A stretch of 64,000 nt of DNA, taken from Hysterangium stoloniferum. Its lineage: Eukaryota; Basidiomycota; Agaricomycetes; Hysterangiales; Hysterangiaceae. Location: NCBI GenBank assembly GCA_015178975.1, contig WHVD01000082.1:1-64000 (forward strand), given 5' to 3'. Made by a program: the position numbers and the translations under genes. Shown piece after piece: positions 34,939 through 47,091 of the stretch (position 1 is its first letter; each line of letters opens with the position of its first letter). The notes beneath the pieces are model-generated. The model was not told the origin of the DNA and did not search any database. It saw only the letters and a program-made list of their open reading frames with translations.

Positions 34939-36198
34939 TCAGCAGAAAGTCGCAACGGGAAGAACGTAACAACGGACCATATGAATTATTTGAGGGGTGT
35001 TTTGCTGAGGCTTGCCATCCATCCACCCATCAGGCGAATTCTTGGTTATCGGGCTTTGGAATGATCTTTCCTCAATGCGTGTGGTCGAGCCTTGACCGGT
35101 ATTTCCACTGGAGGAAGGAAGACTATTACTCGTACTCCGTGGTTTTATTACGATGTCAATTCCGAGAGCAATACGTAAAATGATTATTTGAGGAGCGATT
35201 ACCTGACGCAATGTGGCAATATCAGCTTTACATCAATTGAGGTGAGGGAGATATAAATGCAAAACCTACTGTCACAGAACCCCACAGCGCCGTGAAGGGA
35301 AATGCCAAAGGGATCTTTTTAGCAAACAGTGGAATGTAGACAAGGCCAGTGATTGAATAAGCTGCGGCAGATTCTATGAAAATCACAGCCACTGATGCAT
35401 ACTCCCCTGACTTGCGATTGAGATTCTGAAGTCGACGATGATGGGTCCAAAGCCGATAAGATATTAGAATTGTACATATGACATTCAGCGCCACTGAGAG
35501 AGACCAGGTAGGAATACCAAAATTTATGACGGATGATTGACCCAAATTGCCACCTGGCTTTGCTGTTTGAATCAGCAACTCTATACTACATGCTGAAAAA
35601 AAGATGGTCGGGAAAGAATCATCAACCTAAGCGTTCTAATTAGCTTACCAACGCTAGCCAAATAGACGATGATTGGAAAGAGAACAACATATATGTTACT
35701 TTGCCAGATACAGTAAAGCCGATAGATCTGCCATGAGAATTTGACAGATTATTTAAACCATGGTTGAATGCTTGTGTCACGAATAAGATGCTTACGATGA
35801 GACTATCTGCCAGCCATATGTTGACAGTGAACGCCGTATCTTTGCAGATGGCTAGAGGATTGGAAAGTAGGGTGGCAAAGACCCCCGGGTTCACGGTAGA
35901 TTCCACAAATTCCACCTCGCTCCATTTGGCACCACTGATATAATAGATCGTGCTGACAACCAGCATTGCCAGTGTATACCAAAGGGTGATCTGATGCTGC
36001 CAACGCCTTGTTCGCCCGCCGCGACGCAGTAAAAAATGAATAGAAATTCCGGCGATGATAACATACATGCCTGTGCCAAAAATAAGCGGGAATTAACCTG
36101 AGCGCAACACCGCTCAAATTAGATTAGAACATGCCATATGTGACGCTCGCCACCATCGCAGCAGCATAACTCATTCGTGCATTGGTCAGTGCAGACAT
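34939..36198 (-). CDS. Multipass membrane protein, paralogue 1, 334 aa
   Basis: Exons 36198-36135, 36070-35796, 35727-35649, 35592-35270 and 35202-34939 join in frame. The protein is about 40% identical by eye to the product of 47092-48258, with the same exon plan. Shared blocks include MSYAAA, YYISGAKWSEVEFVES, NPG, TVNIWLADSLI, QTAKPG, VINFG, WSLSVA and IPLFAKKIPL. About seven hydrophobic stretches are followed by a polar tail of about 60 residues. I recognise the architecture from Agaricomycete genomes, but no function is known. Intron 1 has a GC donor (gcatgt...cacag), whereas paralogue 2 has GT there. It diverges from the MFS gene across about 610 bp. Confidence 0.8.
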
Positions 36199-36809
36199 GC
36201 TGATCGATGTACAAAGGAATGGTCGCGGCGTGCGTGCTGATAGTTCATATATGGATGGGGAGTGACTCCGAATTCCGGGGACTGCTCTCGCTTAGAATTG
36301 AAGTTTCGAGCTCTAGCACATCTGAAAAGTGCATGCGAGCCTTCTTTGGTAAAAATCCCGAGTGTTAAACCCGAGGACAACACTATATTAGTGGGGGGCC
36401 CTGCACAAAATCCGGCGTTTTTGGGGTGCGACTAGCTGCGTTCTGATATTGTATCTTGGCCATGTTTGTCGCTGATTGGTGATGTTAGCGAGTATTTAAT
36501 ACCGAGTGACAGCTGATGATTGATGGGATTGGCATGATTCTTAGATCAGAATTCCAAATCTGGATAACTACTTAAACTTAAGTTATCAAGAAGCGCGGAA
36601 CTGGCCCGATTATGTCATCCATCCTCGGCACCATACTGAATTAGGCGTTCTATAGGTTTCATCTTTCAAAATGGCGGTCCCACCGTCGCCAATGAATAGC
36701 TTCCTTCTTCTCTCCAACCTCTTCAGAGGAAAATCTGACTGGTTCAAGGCTACCAAAGTTCGTCCCAATTGCTCACTAGGCCATTAATCGCATTTTTCTG
36801 CCACTCGCA

Positions 36810-39012
36810 ATGGACGAGCCGAACAACACATCAAGTGGGAATGTCCAAGCTGAGAAATATGTCGACCCTCCAAAACCAGCAGAAAAGAAACCTGCCTCTT
36901 TTTGGCTCTCTATGTTCTCATTGATGATTGCCACTTTTCTTGCTGCGTTGGACACAGTGCGTTTTCATGTTCTGGTTTTATCTGTAAAGCCATGCCTAAT
37001 CCTGCATCTCTCTAGGGAGCAGTCGCCACCGCACTTCCAACAATCATAGATGACCTGCAAGGGAAAGAGTTCGTCTGGATAGGCTCCGCTTATACGCTCG
37101 CTGGCGTCGCATTTCTTCCCATGTCAGGTCACCTGGCCAATATTTTTGGACGGCGTCCCATACTCCTTATTTTTCTTTCCATCTTTGCCCTCGGTAGTGC
37201 TCTATGCGGCGCAGCCCAAAGCATGGATATGTTAATTGGTGGTCGCAGTATGTTCTTAATCCATATTAACCCGATAGAAATATCCCCATTTTTTGCTATG
37301 ATTCGACGACTAATTTTGGTTTTTTTTTTTTTAGCTGTACAGGGTGTAGGTGCCGGCGGTATTTTATCCCTTACCGAGATCATCCTCTCCGACCTCGTTC
37401 CTTTGAGTGAACGAGGTGCATACCAGGGCATGATTGGCCTTATATGGTCCATTGCGTCCATTGTTGGTCCCATAATTGTTCGTGTTCAATTTATTCTCAT
37501 CTCAAATTATTCAAATTTTTATCTTGGATGTTTAGGGTGGCGCATTCGCACAACGCCGTGATTTCACATGGCGTGGTCTGTTCTGTAAGTGCATATATTT
37601 TTACTCTATCCACTATTAAATCTGGCCCTCTCCCCAAGACTTAAATCTTCCTCTTACTGGCATCTCTATGGTGCTTTGTCTCTTCTTCTTGAATTTGAAA
37701 ATACCCCATCAAAGATTCAGTGACAAATTCCGTCGAATTGATTGGATGTAAGTGCAAGAAAGAGCGTTGTATTACCACGAATATTAATTCGTCTCATAAA
37801 AAGTGGGAATTTCATTGTTGTCGGAAGCAGCACTGCTGCGCTCTTAGGGCTCACTTGGGGTGGTGTCCGATTTCCGTGGTCTTCCGTTCAAGTTCTTACC
37901 CCCTTTATTTTGGGAATCGTGGGGTTGCTTGCCTTCATTTTGTACGAAATCAAAGTACCCACAGAACCAACCGTGCCATTGAGGATCATTGCTAATCGCA
38001 CATCAATTAGCGGGTGAGTAGTAAAAACCCACAGTCACCTCCCTCCCTTTTATGTTATAATTAAATTTCCGACACGACATCGATAGTTATATAGGGACCG
38101 GGTTACAAGGTCTTGTAATTTCTGCAGCGCTTTGTACGTCTCATAGCTCGATCGAATGCTCGGATTAACCGTGTATCTTGTCCATAGTCTACTTGCCAGT
38201 CTATTTCCAAGCTTGCAAGGGGGTCTCTCCCCTCCAAAGTGGCATAGACATGCTTCCCTATAGCTTCTCGGTGGCACCGTTCGCCATCGTCGCTGGCGGA
38301 ACAGCGACGGCTTTCAATCGATACAAGCCTCAGAATATCATTGCCTGGGTGTTCATCACGGTCGGAATGGGACTCCAGAGCACGCTGCACGTCAATTCTG
38401 CGGTACGAAACTGGGTGGGCTTTCAAATCGTGGCTGGCATTGGATTTGGAATGTTGGTGAGTTCAAGGAGTATTCATAGACGTTTCGCCTTCATTTTCCA
38501 TTCACGGTTGTTCGCAGTTCACGGCAACCACGTTCCCCATACTCGCCCCACTGCACGTCAGAGATAATGCAAATGCTCTTTCCCTATTCATATTCATCCG
38601 TTCCTTCTTCCAAGTGAGTGTATAGAAAAGACGAGGTGTCAGCCACTGATCATTCTCGGTGTAGGCGTGGGGAATAACTATTGGTGCGACTGTTCTACAG
38701 AATGAACTGCTCTCCCGACTTCCCCAAGATTTTCTATCTTCCTTGCCTCAGGGTATCGAGATTAGTTACGCAGCGATTCCACAAATTAATGGCCTCGCCG
38801 AGCCTCTCAGGGGACAGGTTCGGGCGGCCTTTGCAGATTCATTGGACGTACTTTGGGAGGTTATGATTGCAATAGCTGGCGTTGGTCTTCTTTCCTCGTT
38901 TTTCATGAAAGAGATGCCATTGCAGGATGTTACCGATGAGACATGGGGTCTGAAGAACGGTCTGACGGAGAAACGAAATAATCCCAATGCGGATGATCAC
39001 CTCGCCGCTTGA
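36810..39012 (+). CDS. MFS transporter, drug:H+ antiporter type, 549 aa
   Basis: Ten exons join in frame: 36810-36956, 37016-37247, 37335-37477, 37536-37584, 37639-37747, 37804-38013, 38087-38133, 38188-38456, 38518-38613 and 38665-39012. After a hydrophilic N-terminus come ALPTIIDDL, motif A (GHLANIFGRRP), VQGVGAGG and motif C (VGPIIGGAF), typical of 14-helix DHA2 antiporters. It would sit in the plasma or vacuolar membrane and export small molecules. Its position beside UstYa-type genes suggests export of a pathway product, an inference from context. Confidence 0.9.
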
Positions 39013-39881
39013 TGAAGATGGTAATAAATTCCTTAGCATTTGTTCTGCGCCAAGTTTATTCATGTCAACCTGTATTATTCCTTTCGTGTCTGATTTACTT
39101 TTACTTTTTTTACGCTCGTTTCCCTGTTCTGGAATTACACTATGTTCATTAGTTACCGTGCAAATACCGTTACAGCGCCCCAAAATGGACTTTTGGGTTT
39201 GGGTTACTCCACTGAGCAAGCTCACATGGCGTTCCGGCGCTACATTGAGAGCATAAAGTCCCTGACTGTCATTGACCCCACTTCATATTTTTGATATTAA
39301 TTCATACCAAGCGCCATCTTTAATGCGCGGAACAACGTCACGAGGGACTTTGTATAGAGTCGCCGCAGCAGTCGATGATCACAAATGGCACGGCACAAAA
39401 GAAGACGGTTATTGCCAGAACTCTCCGCTCAGTCTCAGAAACCCTTTGGCCCACTCCGCTGGGAATCCTCGTACGTGAGCTCCGACATACGCGTCCACTG
39501 CACGGAGAGTTCTATGTAGAGACGTCGGCGGCTTAAGAACGACACCTTGGTATGGACACTGATGGGCATGACGGTAGAGTGCCCACCTACCAACCCAAAA
39601 TAGCAAATGTATTGAAACTTCCGTATATATCCTATATTTGTAATTAAGGGTTTATGTGGTTTCGAACTGAATAACAGGCAATGGTTTTATTTCTATACGG
39701 GGATGATCCATTCAAGATATTGTTCAACATGAACGGAACACAAGAGTTATCAGTTCGTCAGTACCACATATACTACAGGCGCGCAAGGCTGCTCCACTTT
39801 AAAATGCAGCATCATCAATATAGTCGTTCGGACGGGATTTTGTCCATCAACAAAACCTCCAAACAGTGGGTGTCATATGGA
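39013..39881. other. Intergenic region
   Basis: It lies between the convergent MFS gene and the gene at 39882-40842. No supported gene was seen. Confidence 0.45.
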
Positions 39882-40842
39882 CTAAGACGAACGTTTCACT
39901 CTGCATTCACGTGTGGGATACATGGCTCTACTCGGTTCGATGCACACATTCGACTCCTTCGTATTGTGACAGTCTGAATCCAGAGTTTGACAAAGAAGCG
40001 GCAGATGCAGCTGTAAAAAGGCGTCAGACTTGAAGAACACCTTGCGGCGGTACGGCTCACTCATGCTCGTTACGCCTTCAAGCGGGAATTGAATGGAACA
40101 ATCCTTGTTGGGACAATGCCATTGGAAGTACATTCTCGTCCTAGAAGGACAATAGAACACACGAGATGTACTCTCATTCCTTCTGGAAAAGCGTAGAGTG
40201 TCTAGAAAGACTTTGCTTGATAGATCTTCCTTGTCCGGAAGGACCCAGATATCGATCTCAGAGACTTTATTTGGTCTTGACGCAGTTGGTTCGTCGTGAA
40301 ATTTTCCCGTCAGCGTGCAATTTTCAAGACCGTAATCAGGTACGTAGAACTCGATATACGCCGAGACCTAAAACAATATTATTGTCCTGGGTCATATAGA
40401 GGGTATCTATTGCGTATCCTACCTCTCCTCCGAAATCGAATCTGGCCTTGTCCCCAGGAGCGTGTATTTGCGTCCTGCCCTTCACGTCGTTTCCTTGAAA
40501 TACGGAAAGCGTCTTGGGAAATGAAGTACGGCTCCTGCAGAGTGGTTTCTCGATCTCGACCGTCTCAAGCCCGAGATACACACTAGGTGCCTTCGTTGGT
40601 ATTCCTGCGTGGGCTGGGCTGTAGGCATTCGGCGCGGACAAGAATATCATGTTTACCGCAGAGATGAAGAGCGATATGGCGCATGAAACGAGGAGAAAAC
40701 TCCATCCATTGCCGTGGCCACGGAACGTGGGCTGGAAATAAGTGGAGAATATTGGTTTTGACGTGGAGGAAGGGGGGGCGGCGTCGAGTTCGTCGTCTAC
40801 AGACAATGGCTCGTATATGATGCCGTTTCGAGATGCAAACAT
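39882..40842 (-). CDS. Type II membrane protein of unknown function, 301 aa
   Basis: Exons 40842-40423 and 40367-39882 join in frame around a 55-bp intron. About 48 polar residues precede one membrane helix (FLLVSCAISLFISAVNMIF). A lumenal or extracellular domain follows with ETVEIEKPLCRSR, IHAPGDKARFDFGGEV, VPDYGLENCTL and several cysteines. The pattern recurs in basidiomycete hypothetical proteins, but I know no function. The last 50 residues are less certain, since a further intron could change the end. Confidence 0.65.
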
Positions 40843-41537
40843 GGCGGGTTGTAAGATGGAGTGGCTCGTACCAGTGATTCACCTTGATTACCGACAATCA
40901 AATTGATATGGCGATACATACATACTACATTGGGAGTGTCTCATACTCCATGGGCAAGGCTAGACATTATTGTCTGTCTCGTGCGGCGGTGTCCATTAAT
41001 CGGGCCGGAAGGTGGAATGATGGGAGTGGAGTCGTACCGATGAGATTGATCCCTGACTATGCGATTCAAACGTGTTCCAAGCCACACTGCATCTTCGATT
41101 ACATACATTCCAGCGTCTGCTCTCAGCAGGGTAATATGTGTTTAAAATTAATGTCAGTGACCCGAATTACGAGGTAGCCGAGGAATGGATTAATGACATG
41201 TGTGAGGGGTAATAGTGATACTCGCTATATGAGCCTGGAAACTTGGCACTACCCCGAGACCTTGGCTCACGAGTGGAGTTCCGGGTAAATATGATACTGC
41301 GGTGTTCCTATATCACTACGACTAGGTGAATGATTGTTTAGAGGGGGCCCGATTCATCTCCGGTCCTGCATCTGCGTCGGCCAGCGTGATTCATCTATCA
41401 CGGGTAGATAGCCAAATATAGGGCGTATGTGACGAGAATACAAAAGAAGCATCACGAGGAAGCCCACGATGTATAAGAGCAAGAAATATAAACTGTGACA
41501 CCTGTCAGTGATCACACTAAGTTCACATCCTTACGCC
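40843..41537. other. Intergenic region
   Basis: A shared upstream region between two divergent genes. No further gene is evident. Confidence 0.45.
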
Positions 41538-41835
41538 ATGAACAAATTATTTGGTCTATTAGCTCTTGTTGCAATAGCGTGTCCCCTCATACTTGCAACT
41601 CCCATCCAACGTGAGTTATATGTCTTTCGTAGTAATATTTTGCTGATGCAGAGCCCAATAGCTGAAAATCTCACTTCCCGGAAGCAACTGTTGGCTGATA
41701 CCAAAGGAGAGAAAGACGGCGTAGGCTGGTAGGTTCTTCTACAGAGGCGGCTACATGTTGAACGCTGACTGTGGGCACTGTAACCTTAGGTTTGTGGCGA
41801 TTCCAGACTTGATGGAGCCTGCACCTGATGCCTAA
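41538..41835 (+). CDS. Small secreted peptide, 61 aa, possible precursor
   Basis: Exons 41538-41610, 41662-41728 and 41790-41835 join in frame around introns of 51 and 61 bp. The first 21 residues (MNKLFGLLALVAIACPLILA) form a clear signal peptide. The mature part is short, with a basic SRK site, a KGEK segment, GVGWFVAIP and an acidic C-terminus. It has no cysteine. It lies 507 bp from a UstYa-family gene facing it. Precursors of dikaritin-type peptides have a signal sequence and basic processing sites, but usually repeated cores, and only one candidate core is present. An ordinary small secreted protein is equally possible. Confidence 0.45.
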
Positions 41836-42342
41836 TGCTGGTCGTGGACTGTGAACGACGATTGAATATATGGTCATTTATGCGCAGGATCTGAGTTATC
41901 GATCGATGGACGTTTTTATTTTCACACTTTGTTCATGCTTGTAGCCCTCGCTGTAAGATGTATGTTATTGTTCTTATAATTGTGACTTTTTGGCCGACGA
42001 GGAATAGCAAAAGAAGACTACCTATCTATCTTAGTGTGTTTAGAATCTTCGCAGCGGCATGTTTGTGTCCGGGGGTATCTGCGGTGGAAAATGAAGACAT
42101 AACCTTTCTTCTCGTAATTCATGAAGTTGACTAAAATCTGGCGGATTGCACTCAATAATTCGTCGTCGCCGATAGTGTTTCCATCTCTTTCTCATGTTGA
42201 GGACAACAGCAGGTAGGAACTGAAGTTATTAATCATTTCCTTCTTTATCATGCAGTCGTTTGAGTCGTATTGTGATCCAAAGTCCATCTGGGCATACGTG
42301 TTATCCCGTCATCATGATACGATAATATAAATACAAAACATG
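41836..42342. other. Intergenic region between convergent genes
   Basis: It lies between the 3' ends of the peptide gene and the first UstYa-family gene. Nothing specific was seen. Confidence 0.5.
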
Positions 42343-43002
42343 TCATGATCTGCCCCCATCAGTGTGATTGAAAGCGTAATGGTAGCTGTTCGCGGCTAGT
42401 TCATAAACCCGCGTCCAGTCCCTACAAACCCTCGGAACTTCTGCGTTCACGCTTCTCCTGCCTAAAATGGGGACAACTGGCTCAATCGTAGGGTTCGCGT
42501 CGCAGAGAATTGCTTGTCGAAGGTAGTTAAAGCAGTGGTGCACATGCTCGGAGGAATCGCGCTCCGCCATTGCGAGCCTGATTCGAGATAGGCAGTGCAT
42601 TTGGTGGAACAGCGCCAATCCGAATGGTCGCTTCCGCGGTCCCAAATAGACGAAACCCCCACCGTCCGGAAAGATGGATGCCCATTCTGAAGCAGCATCA
42701 ATGGAGTAAATTTGATAGTGGATAGTGTTCTCGGGAGTGAGAGAAACAGGGGGAAGATCTATAGGATAATACGTAGGATAATCCTCTCCTTTGAAGGCTG
42801 GTTCAAAATTGAACAATAAAAATGTATAATAAATTGAGTACAGCTCAAGTGAAAGAGTAACGGACGACGTACAATACTTTCCAAGGGGCTGAAGGGCACT
42901 TTTTGTAAAGTAATTGACCGCAGTGGTCACTACGCTCGTGAAAATTAGGACAGCACCAAGAACGTGCTGTAATGTAGCCTCCTGGCGAAGCCGAGCCAGC
43001 AT
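42343..43002 (-). CDS. UstYa-family (DUF3328) protein 1, 219 aa
   Basis: A single exon from the ATG at 43002. An N-terminal membrane helix lies at about 12-34. The family's two HxxHC sites are present: HQMHC (133-137) and HVHHC (153-157, within HVHHCFNYLRQAILC). VCRDW follows near the C-terminus. UstYa proteins act as oxidative cyclases in fungal ribosomal-peptide pathways such as ustiloxin, with the HxxHC residues proposed to bind metal. The longer frame upstream begins with GTG, so the internal ATG before the helix was chosen. Being uninterrupted is unusual here, so a missed intron in the 35-65 region is possible. Confidence 0.85.
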   Translation of the reverse strand: MLARLRQEATLQHVLGAVLIFTSVVTTAVNYFTKSALQPLGKYCTSSVTLSLELYSIYYTFLLFNFEPAFKGEDYPTYYPIDLPPVSLTPENTIHYQIYSIDAASEWASIFPDGGGFVYLGPRKRPFGLALFHQMHCLSRIRLAMAERDSSEHVHHCFNYLRQAILCDANPTIEPVVPILGRRSVNAEVPRVCRDWTRVYELAANSYHYAFNHTDGGRS

Positions 43003-43993
43003 GGTCGTTGGAAGGAGGATGGTAGGGAGAGTGTATAAATATACTACAACAATTGTCACAACGAAAATGGATCAAATATGTAATTATGGAGCTAGCCAGG
43101 GAGCTTGGTTCGGCTCTCCGCACAACGTGCTTATTTACGAGGGGTGTTGATTCAGATAAGATACTATTGTAGGTGTCAAGTCACGGAAGGCTATAGGCGA
43201 AATTTTGTTTGACTGAGAGTAGGAAGTACGTTATCAATCGAACGTGGGCTTCGGCTTATTCCGAACTGTATACAGTATGACCGCTACACAGCAAACTTAA
43301 ATGTGATATTGAACTAGATTGATCAGCTGAGATACAAGATTTGGGATTGGGATGTAATGAATGCTCTGTGCCGGTTTTTACTGGCACTGATTACGTAGTG
43401 TGATAGCTGTGTTGTCGGGGATCTCGTGTATCAAAGGAATCAGTGAAGGTTTGTGTACATGCGTAGTCGGTGTGTGGATCGAATAAGGAAGGGTGCTGAT
43501 GAAAGACAACCGCTTAAAAAAGCAACTAAATGATACATTCAAACAGCATTACACATCGGTGATGATTGACAGGAGGAAGAGAACATCACACTTCTTACAG
43601 CGGCGCAGCTTGGAACATCAAACCCGAGCCCGAAGATAATAATTAGACGTCGAGCCCTCGCCGTCCCGAGCAAGAGATGGATACAAAGAACTCCCATGTG
43701 CTTTGCATGTGTCACGGCATTCATAACAGAACTACAACTTAAGCAAGAATGTATTAAATACCGGTGGTCGCTGTCTCATGTCAATCAGCTTGGTAAAGCT
43801 AACATGGAGTTAAAGAGAGTCCTAGTTAATGCACCTGAAACATCACACATGACCGAAGAAGCCGTGGCGTATTGCCTTGACAAATGCATGGAAACAGAAT
43901 TAAAACAATAAGCAGGTAGCAGGTAGCTCCGACAGCGGAGTGTGGGGGCTGTGTAGGGAAGTACAGAAAATTTCTTGTTATCACTTGTCGCCA
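43003..43993. other. Intergenic region
   Basis: A short plus-strand frame at 43696-43911 has no family signal and is not called. The rest is featureless. Confidence 0.45.
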
Positions 43994-45952
43994 CTATCGC
44001 GTAAGGATGATATCCAACGACGGTACATGCAATGCACGAGAGGACTCCGGTCCAGTGAAATATATCAAATTGATCGGGGCACCATTTCGTAGTCCCCAGA
44101 GATCTTGACCGTTCCAGTATGGATAACACCCCATATGCTTTACGCCGTTATATCCTGGAATACCGGTATCAATCCTGTTGCATGTTATTAATTCTGAGAG
44201 AAAACATGGGATGCAAAAATTCCTGACCGGAACTCGTCACGTCTCTCAGTTGATCGCAGTGCAAGCCGACCGGGGGCATGAAACATGGATAATATGTTCT
44301 TGCCACTTGACGTAAAATTCTCCAGATAAAGAGTACCCTTCTCAACTACGATCCGAGCCGTATTGTTCCCCTCGGAGCTGGACCATTGTCCCACATAGAG
44401 CGATGTCGCCAACTCTGAAAGTGCACTGTCGATGGCCGGCTGAAATATCTCAAATGCGTCATACCCCAGCTTGGTGGCGTCAGGATAATTTCCACCCATC
44501 AGTACCACCACTCCGTAGGATGTTCCAGGGTGAATTCCTGCCGCCGCATGATATCCTGCCATAGCACCCACTGTTCAATCGTCTGATTTAGTCTGTCAGC
44601 TGCAATGCATTTTAAATCATTACGTACACTTCCAATATAACTTGCGCAGGCGTCCGTTTGAGTCTTGGGCCTTCATTATTTCCCAAATCAATCCTATCTG
44701 GGTCCAGTCATCCTCTTCAAAGTCGTGAACGGAATGCAACCAAAAGTCCATTAATTGCTGTGTGATGAGGCTTTTGGGATGTGCAGGATTCAGCAACGTC
44801 TGCGTAACGGTGATCATGTCCGAAAGCGACGAAAATTGGCCACCAGCAGGGTTCATAGCATCCAAGAAGTCTTGATCCTGGGTCATTTTCACTTCAATAA
44901 ATCAATCATCATTAGGGGAGAAAATTACACGCACAGCAACTTGAGGTGCCAACGACGGAGCGACTATCAAGTGTTTATTTTCATCAGTCGTCAGGAAATG
45001 GCTTCCATTGAGTCCCATCGGCTCAAATATGTCCCGCTTTACCAAATCTGCATAGTTATCTGGTTGATTGGGTCCAAAAGCAGCGAGATTAGCAGCGACC
45101 ATAGCAAGACCTAGTACACCAGTTCCAGTGTTGGAGTAGGCAGGGTAGGCCCATGGCGGAGAGACAAGACGTGTGTCTGAAATGGCCTTGTATAAAGCCT
45201 CGTGAGATGGGAAAGGGTGACCGTTCGTTGGCGGAGGGCCACCACCAAGCATGTTTTCCGGCCATTGTGAGACAATACCTGATGGCCAATCTCTCCCTAA
45301 CCCCGACATGTGGGTAGCTAATTGAAACAGGGTAATGGGGGCGCTACCGGCAGATGGAGAAATTTTCTTTGATTGATCGAACCCATCTAGACGAGGCTTA
45401 AACTGGGGAAGGTATTTTTCAACGGGATCGTCCCTGTTCGTCATTGTTTTGAATTTACCACAATGGATTTATGTTTCAAAGACAAACTACATACCATGAC
45501 AATGCGCCTTTCTGCTGCAAAATCAACCCTTCAAGGACGACAAAGAGCTTCGAAGTAGACGCTATCCGGTACATCGAATGGCTGGTTGTCTTTGGAGATG
45601 TGGATGATTCATTGCCTCGCGTCACTCCAAAATTCTCTTCGTATATCGCCCCTTCTGACGTTATAACGGCGACAGAGAGACTGTCAATGTCACCTTTTGA
45701 AAATCGTGCGACCAAGTGTTTTGATAAACGCTGTGCTGCGTTCTTAATTAATGGGTGCTCGGGAGATGGTGGTGTCTCTACAAAAAGCTTGGGTAGGAAC
45801 GGCCGACAACTCCATCGCTCAGTATCATCTTCAAGTAGCCTCTTCGTCGATGATGACGAGTCCCGTGTAGGAATTGTCCATAATCCGTTATAATGTCCAC
45901 CCAGAAGGAGCGAAATGAGTCCAATGAGTAGAGACTGTCCTAGGATAGCCAT
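43994..45952 (-). CDS. Secreted S12/beta-lactamase-type serine hydrolase 1, 576 aa
   Basis: Exons 45952-45495, 45433-44935, 44877-44628, 44570-44228 and 44174-43994 join in frame. An N-terminal signal or anchor (AILGQSLLIGLISLLL) is followed by the penicillin-binding/beta-lactamase fold with SxxK (Ser132-Lys135 in IASTSKLF), YSN (252-254) and HAAAG (from His410) as the third active-site element. The last exon carries GCYPYW and RNGAPINLIYF, typical of the fungal C-terminal domain. The nucleophile should be Ser132. Fungal members hydrolyse esters, amides or lactams; the substrate here is unknown. A second copy lies at 48947-51195. Confidence 0.87.
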
Positions 45953-46168
45953 ACAACTATGCCGATAATGAGATACGCGCGAGTGAAAGGTAGGTTGTCG
46001 CTGTCAGGTGGTTCAAAGGAGGTTCGCGACGTCACTGCTGCAACTATGGGCAAACACTGTCACACTCCATATATTCCTAATGCAGTGCTTAATTCATTTA
46101 GTGTCAGGGTTCGGGCGTGTATCATAGGACCCTCTTCTTTATAAACACGTCTGATGTGATGTAATTCA

Positions 46169-46855
46169 ATGGCCTTCATCTCGATGCATCCTAACACTAT
46201 GAACCGCACCGCTAAGGACAAAGCATGGTCATGGCTCGGAATTTTCATTCTCCTCATCGTCACCATCGTAAACTGTCGAGCCTTTTGGCACGCTGTAAGA
46301 GTTCGGTGGCTTGAAAAGCAGGACTACAGTAGGTTACCCAGACATTCTATTTTTCACACGCCTAACGTAAAACCCCCGGTGTCAGCCTACGTCGAGTTCG
46401 ACTTTCCTCCCTCGCTTGTCCCCCTTTCGAAGCACCCTTACATTGCGCAACTTACCATAGAAGACTCAGTACATTATGCACCCAATGCATCGGACGAATG
46501 GGAGTCACTATTTCCTCCAGGAGGAGGAGGCTTCGTGCGCCTCGGGCCAGATCACCGCCTATTCGGTGTATCCATGTTTCACCAGCTTCACTGCCTGAAT
46601 AAAGTCCGCCATGCCGTCTTGGAGCGGCCTCCTAGTCCGTGGGAGCGGTGGCACACACAGCACTGTCTCAATTATCTGCGCCAGATGTTTCTTTGCGCTG
46701 CGAACGTCAGACTCGAGCCAGTCACGTCGTCGTCCGCTCATGGGATGGTAAAGGTGGACGGTTTGGGTCTGCAGCATACTTGCAGGGATTGGTCTATTCT
46801 TCGTGATATCGCAGAGAAGAATTACGAAAGTTGGCCTGCTGATGCGTATCCTTGA
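46169..46855 (+). CDS. UstYa-family (DUF3328) protein 2, 228 aa
   Basis: A single exon. A membrane helix at about 20-35 (WLGIFILLIVTIVNC) is followed by the lumenal domain with HQLHC (138-142) and HTQHC (162-166, in HTQHCLNYLRQMFLC), then HTCRDW near the end. It shares the motif order of UstYa protein 1 but is clearly diverged, so the pair is old or recruited separately. It starts 217 bp from the divergently transcribed S12 gene, so the two may share a promoter. Confidence 0.88.
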   Translation: MAFISMHPNTMNRTAKDKAWSWLGIFILLIVTIVNCRAFWHAVRVRWLEKQDYSRLPRHSIFHTPNVKPPVSAYVEFDFPPSLVPLSKHPYIAQLTIEDSVHYAPNASDEWESLFPPGGGGFVRLGPDHRLFGVSMFHQLHCLNKVRHAVLERPPSPWERWHTQHCLNYLRQMFLCAANVRLEPVTSSSAHGMVKVDGLGLQHTCRDWSILRDIAEKNYESWPADAYP

Positions 46856-47091
46856 GCGTACTTGCCAAAAGGATTGCTCACAGCAAACTTTTGTCATATC
46901 CATGGTATTTACATATGACACGTTATATATGTCGAACTATTTTTATTATCGTCAACTTTTTCGTCATACATAGTCAATCGTTGGCATGGGTTAATCATTT
47001 CATACTCGAACTTTGCCCAGGTCCTCATTGGAATAATGCTGTTTCCGTTGAGATAGTAGACGGGACATTAACTTATAAGTTAGTTTCTGAT

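Noticed and set aside
42343..43059. Longer start for UstYa protein 1 at 43059
   Set aside because: That codon is GTG. The ATG at 43002 lies just before the expected membrane helix.
43696..43911. 71-residue plus-strand frame beginning MCFACV
   Set aside because: No family motif, no splice partners, and chance length for the region.
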